Positions 37,481 to 46,400 of a stretch of 64,000 bases of DNA are shown here, one piece after another; position 1 is the first letter of the stretch, and every line of letters starts with the position of its first letter. The DNA is taken from the NCBI GenBank assembly GCA_963693305.1, contig OY855903.1:52289150-52353149 (forward strand), written 5' to 3'. The position numbers and the translations under genes were made by a program. The notes beneath the pieces are model-generated. The model was given only the letters and a program-made list of their open reading frames with translations. It was not told where the DNA came from and did not search any database. This DNA is from Meandrina meandrites. Its lineage: Eukaryota; Cnidaria; Anthozoa; Scleractinia; Meandrinidae.

Positions 37481-40400
37481 GATTATTAATATTAACACGG
37501 CAAGCAGAGCAGTCCAATCATAAAGTATACATAAGCGTACACTGTAAATCGCTTCGCTAGACATTTTTTCTCTCTCGCGCGTTATGATTTACATTTTTTA
37601 CGGCAATGTTATAAAATAATTGGTTTATGCTTTTAGCTGTGCACAATCAAGTTATGGTGCACTTGGCAGAAGTTTCGATAGCACTCAAGAAGCTAGATTT
37701 ACTCTCAGTCGTTCGTGCTCTTTGAACTTCCCGCGTGCACCATGACTCGGCAGTGCAAGGCTAAAAGCACGAAGTAAAACTTGAAAAATGTTGTCTCTGT
37801 TTTTCAGGATGCAGGATCCATGGCACCCTTAAAGTGTTGAAAAATTAAATAGCACGACAAAGTTTTTCGGTATTCATCCTTACTGTCGTATCGTGAAGTC
37901 AACGATTGCCCAGGGACTAAAACCCGTGTTGTCTGTCCGTCATCCTCATCTTCCGCCAGCCAACATCGACAGGGAAATATCACAGGGGGACCCTGGGGGG
38001 CTGTAACTTCCACTTCCTCGACAAACACCCCTTGGTTGGGGGACACGCCATCCTGGCCCATGCTGATGTTACGAACCTGGAATTCATCAAGGAAACTTTT
38101 TTATATTTATAAAATAAATATCTAAGGCAAAGTTACATGCTAATTGTTTGCTAAAAAGCTATAATACAGTAAATAGATGTGTTGAGCTCTGTATGCTACT
38201 GATACTACAGAATCAGTCAAAATATAGTGGCTGCAAGTTGCTGCAACATAATGTTAACATTATATCCACAGGGACGTATTCATATAAATTTCTAGCAGGT
38301 TTTCTTAAATTCTCTGCAGATTGACAAAAAATAAAACAAACTTTTTAAATCTAGCAAAATGGTTTGTCCGCATTAAAAAAGAATTCACTATCCTTATGTT
38401 GACTTTTTCAGCAAAAAAAGAGAAAGAAAGAAAACGAAAAAAATTTAAATTATTTCTTATACAGGACACATATTTTGATAAATTTTCCTTCATTTTATTT
38501 ATTGACGAAGTATATCACTACGTATGAAAAAACAAATATAGAAAAAAGAAAAAAAACATGAAACTCAGAAGATAAATATACAGCGGATTCAGGTTGAGTG
38601 TTTAATGGCCACAGTTGTCACGTTTGTTGTAACGGTTGAATTGATTTGCGTTGCGAGACAAAATGACAGACGTTGCTAGGCGGGAATGCCAACGTTCTGC
38701 CTGGGAAAACCACAACGTGCTTTTTCCCAGACAGAACGTCGTCATTCCTGCCTAGCAACGTCTGTCATTTTGCCTCGCAACGCAAATCAATTCAACTGTG
38801 ACAACGTATGCAACAACTGAGGCCGTTAAACACTCAACCTGAATCCGCTGTAAGTCGACTGAATATTCCTATTCAGATTGTGCTTACTTTCCCCACATCA
38901 GTGGTCCTGACATTGACAGTGTAGAGCTTCCCAGGTTCCAGTCTTCCTCCTTCAGGTGTCAGGTAAATCTTCTCTGTGTCGCCTCTGTCGCCGTGAATAA
39001 CCATGAACAGCTTTGTACGAGGGTCCAGTACTTCTCCTAGCCTGAATGACACTGTTGTTGATGAAAGTGTATCATTAATAAATCACGGATACACAAGCTC
39101 AGGTTTTTACAAGTACTGAGGAGGTGAAAAGTGGACGTTCTGGAGGTATGTCCTTACTAAGCCACAAAAACTTTAGATTTTTAACGTATGTCAGAGTCAG
39201 TTTCATGCAATTTTGTGGTAAGAGTGCATGCATGTATGTACACCACTAGCATAATATTATTAATGTAGCTTGCATTCCATTAACAGCAATAAGCCACTCT
39301 TCACTCTCTTGTGGTAATTTGACAGCTATAAAGGTAGACCACAGTCGTGTACACTCAGCTCCAAAACGACATCACAGATAAATCTCTTTTTAAGGTGTTT
39401 TGCAGTTCCCCATATGCCCCCTGATGGATACATGCATGTACATGAAAGAAATTTATAAAGATGGTTGGCATGACAAACAGACAGACAGGCAAGACAAGGA
39501 GAAACAGACAGGCAGGCAGATTGAGACAGACAGACAGACAGACAATCAGGCAGGCAGTAAGTAAGCCAATCGGTAATCATCTGAAAATCAATGTTTTAAA
39601 AATTAGTGTTACAACAACAAAGCAAGGTTTCAGTACACAGTATGTCCCATACCTTGGTATTCAGCCATCTCTGGTTCTGGTTCTGGCTCAGGTTCTGGAG
39701 CTAATTTAAAGGAGGAAAGATGATAAAATTTAATTCAAGACTTTGCAAGATATGGTAATAACAGTTTACTTATCATGATCAATAACTTTTCAATAAACCA
39801 AGACTTCCGTAGTACAGCCAAAGAAATTGAGACAGTAGGTCTGTCTTAGAAAAAAGTGCAAGACACCAAGAACTTTGAAATTTGACTGCAAAATGTATAT
39901 TTTCTGAAGGAATATTCAGCACCCCTAGCATGTCCTCCACAAACTAAACAGAAATTCACTCACCTGCAGACACCTGGGAAATCTCTGCAACAGTTATGTT
40001 CTCCTCTTGAACTTTACCCTCGTCAACTATAATTTGGAAAGACAACAACATAACAGCTGCCATGAGAAGCTGAACTGCAGTCAAGAGACACGCCCAGTTT
40101 CTGTTGAAAAAACATTGTATAATTTAAGTTTAAGTTAATGCCATACCGGGATAAACTTCAACTTCAACTCGTCTGTCCTCATCACCAGTAAGCCAGCGGT
40201 TACATGGGAACATGTATTTCTCTTCACGGGATGGAATCTCTATTCTTAATGACTCTAAATACCACTCCGGGTTTGGACCTGTATTGTCATGACTGAGACG
40301 AATCCTCTCAACCTAGAGATGTTTGGAAACAAAAAAAAAAGATATTTACGCAGATGTCAATTTAATAAGATGTACAACATCAGTGTACTGTCATGTACAT

Positions 40401-43400
40401 ATGACAATCAAATTGTTTATTTTTTTCAACTTGTGCATGAAATCTTCACAGAACTATAAAACAGCACATTTCTACCAAGGCGACACTTTTATATCATACA
40501 CTGCAATCAGCAATTAATTGACATCATGATCACTTGCATGTTGGCACGATCTCTTATTATTCCTTTAAAAAGCATGCATAAACACAAGCATTGTATAGCC
40601 TCATCCAAAAGATTCAACCTCAGAATGACTATGTAGGTTTCATTCTTACAAGCCTCAAATGTTCACACTCCTAAATAAAATTGACTGTAAATTTGAAAAT
40701 GGCAATGTGGCGTGCATGGCGGGACTCAACACTGCACTGACTGCTAGATTAACATGCTGATGTGGTGACCTTAAAGTTTCACCAATCTGCATAAAAGAAG
40801 CTTGGTTTTGATCTAATTTTTATACATAATAGGTGATCACTGCGTTCAGTCTAAGCTCATACACACCAGCCAAATAAAGACCTCTCACTCAGTTTATAAA
40901 TTAAAATACATTAAGAATGCAGTTACACACTCACTTTGCCCACATCCATGGTCTGCACAGTAAACCTGTCTGTGCGTCCCCGGTCAAACCTCTTCAGGGT
41001 TTTGCCGGATTCTTGCCGCAGCATGATCTTTTCAGTCTGACCTTTGTCTCCAAATAACTGCAGAGTCACGTTAGCATCTGTTCCCGCATACGGCATGTCA
41101 CCAGTCTTGAATGTCAAACTATAGGCAACATCTGGGGAAACAGATTTAAAGAAAAAAATTCTGTTTACACTTATCACTGTAGCACAACATCTGTGATCAA
41201 TATATCACTTCGCTTTACACTATTAATACATAAATTAAGGAAAGAAGGAAGGCGAATTAGGAGATTCATCAACCACATGCAGGAGTCATTGCTTGATGAA
41301 CTTTTGCACAAGCTACTGGTGCACAATTCCTAGTGAAACCCCTGGTGCAAAAATGGCTTTTTTTCTTGTAGTTTGAAGCAGTTACTGGGAAATTTCGACC
41401 ATTTGTTTTCTCATAATTATATTTTGAACAGATAGAGTCTGTGAAATATAATTACTACCAACTAGTAGATGTACATCAATAAGAAACATACTTTCTGGTC
41501 TTTTGACAGCCTTTCCAGGCAGCAATTCTCTCTCTGTTTTACTATCCCACACATCCTCTGCCAGCCAGCAGGCACAAGGGAACTCAACTGTCGGGTCGCC
41601 ATCTGTTGGCACCACTTTGACGCTGTCCACAAACAGTCCTTTGCCATAGCCTCTACTGTCCTGACCCAGACGGATTTTCTCAATCTGCAAACCAAGCATA
41701 ACTTAAAGTGCATTTTTGATGCAATCAGAAGGGCTTAATTCTGCATTATTACTGTGACTCATTTATTGAAGGTGGCGAATGGTGAATCCCTACTAACTGT
41801 ATGTTTCCCCTGCCATGTTGGATAGTGCAGTTCGTTCAAATTTCTTGTGCAGTGTGTTTTAATTTGAAAGCAAAATAAGTAGCAATCAGAGGCATTATTT
41901 ATTTTGCATGTTACATAACACTGTAAAGGGGGAGAGGGGGAATTAGAAACAGGAGGTGCGCCAATATTTTGTCACTGATTGTTGGACTTGAAAGTATAGA
42001 CTGAGTGCAGCAAGGTCTGAATACTTAATTAAAGCTCTCTGCTGTGAGGTTGGTTGATTTTAGGTATCACCCATTTCAAGTTTGCCTTAATCGTCTAATA
42101 AATTGTATTTACATATAATGCACATACCCTTCCTATATCAACAGTCAGGGCGAGTGTAAACTTGTATGTTTTCTCTCTTTGTAATGGTTCTTCTGGCCTC
42201 AGGAAAACCTTGCTTGTTTCACCTCTCCGACCAATCAAATAGATGTAAAGTGTTGCTTCGGGGTTCAGCACCTCTCCAAGACGCACGGAAACTGTGTGGG
42301 TTATGTCGGAGTCTAAAGAAACCATACTTATTATTGTCATGAGATACTGACAGTGTAATTATAAACCATTTTAATTACTCATCTCCAATCAGTAGAAGTG
42401 AGGGTCAGCAAGGTTGTTTTGATTTGTTATTTGTTAATGATTGGTTGCTATATTTTTGTGGTCCACTTATTGTGAAAAACCATTCTGGATATCATGATGA
42501 CTCTTGTGTGACTCTGGCGACTTTTTTCTGTATTAGTGACCCCTTAGGATCAAGCCCAACCCTTAGCAGGGTTTCGTTATAAGCGATATATGACGGCTGT
42601 GACCACAAAAGGGGTGTAAGGCCCCTTTCCCCTGGGGGGAGGGCCTGCTCCTCCAGAAAAATTTGAAATCTAGAAGCTTGGAAAGCAATTTCCAGCACTC
42701 TGGGCATCAAAAAGTATGCTGTTGATGAGTGTTTTTATTAACAACAGAACAGGTTTTTTTAACAAACTAAATGACATCTTAACAGATGGCGGTATGAGGC
42801 CGTATAGCTAGTGGTAGACCACCGGTAACTGGCTCTTATTCAATCCCCTGCAGCTCCTAACATCATGTCTATATTGTTCTTTACTATTTACAAAAAAAAA
42901 AATTATGCCAAAATTTCAGGTTGGAAATTTATTGTCTGTTTGGGAAGAATGTGTTCCATTTAATACTTCCTCAAAGAACCCGACATTTCTTTTAAACCAC
43001 AAAATTTGGCGTGTACAAGCAGAAAGGCTGAAATGTAAATTTCCATTCAGGATGTCACAACTGGGACAAGTTTTTTGTGAAATTAATAACCTTGGACTTG
43101 ATGAACTTCTAAGCAGTGTACAATATTAGAAGCTCAAAAGGTTCATTTAAAATTTTTCTACAGGAACAGTTGGCAAGTAAAACAGTCACAATGATGTTAT
43201 GTCACTTATAAAGTTTACCCGATGTATGTGGAGTTCTTGTTCCAGGATAAATCTCTCTCTCTAATTTGCCATCTCCAATATCTTCTGCTAACCAACAGGA
43301 ACAAGGAAAGTATAGTGGTTCTTCGTCATCAGGAGCAACTTCAATCTCATCCACAAAAATCCCCTTGCCACTCCCGTGGCCGTCATGACCAACACGAATT

Positions 43401-46400
43401 CTCTCCACCTTACATAACAAGGAAAACAATCAATTTAGTGTGAGCCATCATTCCCATAAATGTTTAGAAATCCTAGGTTTCCTGATTAACGACCATCCTG
43501 TGGTTTCCAGAAAAGAACCTGTGCACACTAACAACATGAAACATCACCCTTAACAACATGCTGTCTACATTAACATTAGATCTTGTTTAGAACTCTCTTG
43601 AAAATTACAGGGTTATTCTGCAAAATTTAACTTTCACCATAAAGTAGATTTATGTACCTTTCCTATATCTGGCATCTCAACTGAGAACTTGTAAGTTTTT
43701 CCCTCTTGAAACGTATCTGCCGCAGTCCCTGATGGGCGGAGCACAATTTTGGTACTCTCTTCGTGTTCTCCACATAGTTGCAGGTACAGCTTGGTGTATG
43801 GGTCCAACACTTTTCCCAGATGAACAGACACAGTGTAGCCCTTGTCTAAGTTTCAAATAAACAGTAACATTGTATAATTAAATTATACTTCAATTTCATC
43901 ATCATAGTTACGGGTAACCGATTGACAAAAAAATAAAAATAATATCAGTTAAATCTCTTTACGGCCAAGAGTGCAGCCATGAGTCAATTTATGAATGTAG
44001 AGTACATGTATTGGATTTGAAAGACAATTTTATTACCCACTCTATTCTTGCAATAAAAACCTTGTATTTATTATTTATGTTAAGTTCCAGATTTCAAAAA
44101 ATGTTTCTTGCTTGGTATAAAAAAAATATTTTGACAAAATTTTAATTATCGCTAATAGCAGGGTGTCCGCAAGGCAAGAGTTGACTGTAGCTTTTAAATC
44201 CTGGGTGCCAAGATATTTTTTATCTTTAAAGACACAGTCTCACATATACATACTGTATTGTTATGTTTATGTTTTAAAATTTCAAATTCTTACTTGGTGT
44301 AGGAGTTGAGGAATTCAAATCCTTAACTGTCATTTCCGTTAGCTGATCCTGTGCCAGCCAGCAGTTGCAAGGAAATGTGTAGTGGTTGCCATATGATGGC
44401 ACATCGATTTCAACTTCTTTTACATGGAAGCCTGTTCCATACTCCATGTGATCATGACTGAGCTTAATTCTCTCAACCTGCAAAGATGATTATAATAATG
44501 AACAAAAAATAATCCCTAGTGCTCCATCTTGTTCTAGTTACAAAACTTTTTGCAAAAATATTTCCGTTATTGTTAAAATTCACCATTGCTGTTTTTAACT
44601 ACTAACAAAGGGATTTTTAAAAAGTGCTGATTAGCTAGATTTCAACCTCCCTTTTTTAAAACGTAGGTAATCAAATAGTCCCCATTCTGCCACCCATTCC
44701 TTGTGCAGAGGTTCCACCTGCTAAGAGAGGCAGGGGGCTCTGGGAACAAATTAAATTAGTGGAATATACAATACATTATGTACAAAATTTATGTGTTGTT
44801 CCATTATATCAATTCAAGTTAATATTCATACTTTTCTCTATTAACAAGACTTTCTAGACTTCCGTCCACCCCATCACCTCAGGGTTTCTCTCTGTGGGGT
44901 GGGTATGGATATTTTCTGGAACCACACAATAAATTAAACTTGAAGTACCTTTCCGATATCCAAGGTGGTGACCATAAACTTGTACTCTTGACCAGTTTCA
45001 AACCGGTTTTTCTCGTCCCCTGCTTGCCGTAACTGTATTTTTGCTGTATTTCCTTTAGATCCAAACAACTGGATATACACGTTTCCATCTGCGCCATTAC
45101 CCTTCACTTCGCCAAGTTTCATTTTCATATTGTACATTACTGGAAAAAGAATTTGAGTAGGTTTTTAAAACTTTGAGCCCCTAAAAATAAACCCACTTTG
45201 AACAAAGATGCAGTGCAGAAGCAGTGTTTGTACTGTTGTTTGACAAGCTGGGTTGGGCCTGCTAAGGCCAGGTTTGCTTGTGTGCTACCTAGGGAAGGTA
45301 CTTAACCCTCCACCCTCAGCAGGTGTATAAAATTTTAAGTGGTTGCCAGTAAATTTAATGCTGGAGTTCATGTGACCCTGCAATGGTCAGACTAGCATCC
45401 CATCTGGGACAGGTAGGAAAGGGGGAGTAGAAAATAAATACTCCAAATGCTGGGGCAGGTACAAAAGTCGGACTAGATCAACTCGGATAACTGATTTGAA
45501 TAAGAATAGCACCATTGTGTATTTCCTCGTTCTTGAATAGCTGCTATACTTATTCAAATCAGTAATCCGAGTTGATCCGGTCTGACTTTTGTCGGCCCTG
45601 CCTTTAATGCTGTGGAAACCAGAATACATCAGAGTCTCATCTCTCAAGATGACTCTCGACCCTCAAGATGAGACGAGAGACTCATCTCACATGAGGGTGG
45701 TAGCTTACTTTTGAGCGTCACTGTAAGTTGTGCACTTTTATATACACCTTACACCTTCACATTACACATCAGTGGCATACAGCACAAGGTCCTTTAATTT
45801 AAACGTGACCTTAGGTTGGAACATCTACTTTTATTAATTATTTTTGGCTGCAAGCAAACGCTCACTGTTTTCCCTTCAGTCCATGTCCTCAAACCAATTA
45901 AAATGCTGAATTTTATCCAGCCAGCCTTGGGGGCAAGAATTTATTTCAACACTGTTCCTGGGGGAGGAGGATTTCAAAAAATTATTGAATAATGACTTTC
46001 GACAAGGGATGTACTCATGTTTTTGTTACGTACCATTTACTTCAGGAATGCCAGATTTTGGATCTGATGGTGTGCGTTGCTTTACTAAGGATGATGTACG
46101 GGGAAGAGTTGACGGCTTTGCTGGAGAGGACTCTGTACTGGCAGAACGACTAGCTTGAACTGCAAAATATGGACACAGTGACAGGTCAGTGTTATTACCA
46201 CAGATAATAAATATTATTTCATTATGTAAAAAATAAGAATGTTAAGTGAGTTTGCATTACATGGGGCTTACATATGCAGGTATTAGGTAAAGGGTAGCTA
46301 GGTTAAGTCTGTATTCAGGCCTAGTGAAGTCATAGTCATAGGCATACCAATTTTTCTTGGGAAAAGGCGCAATGAGTTTAACCCTATGTGAAGCGCCAAC

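Noticed and set aside
42785..42850. tRNA-like segment
   Set aside because: The A box is one base short and the B box poor; too degenerate to call.
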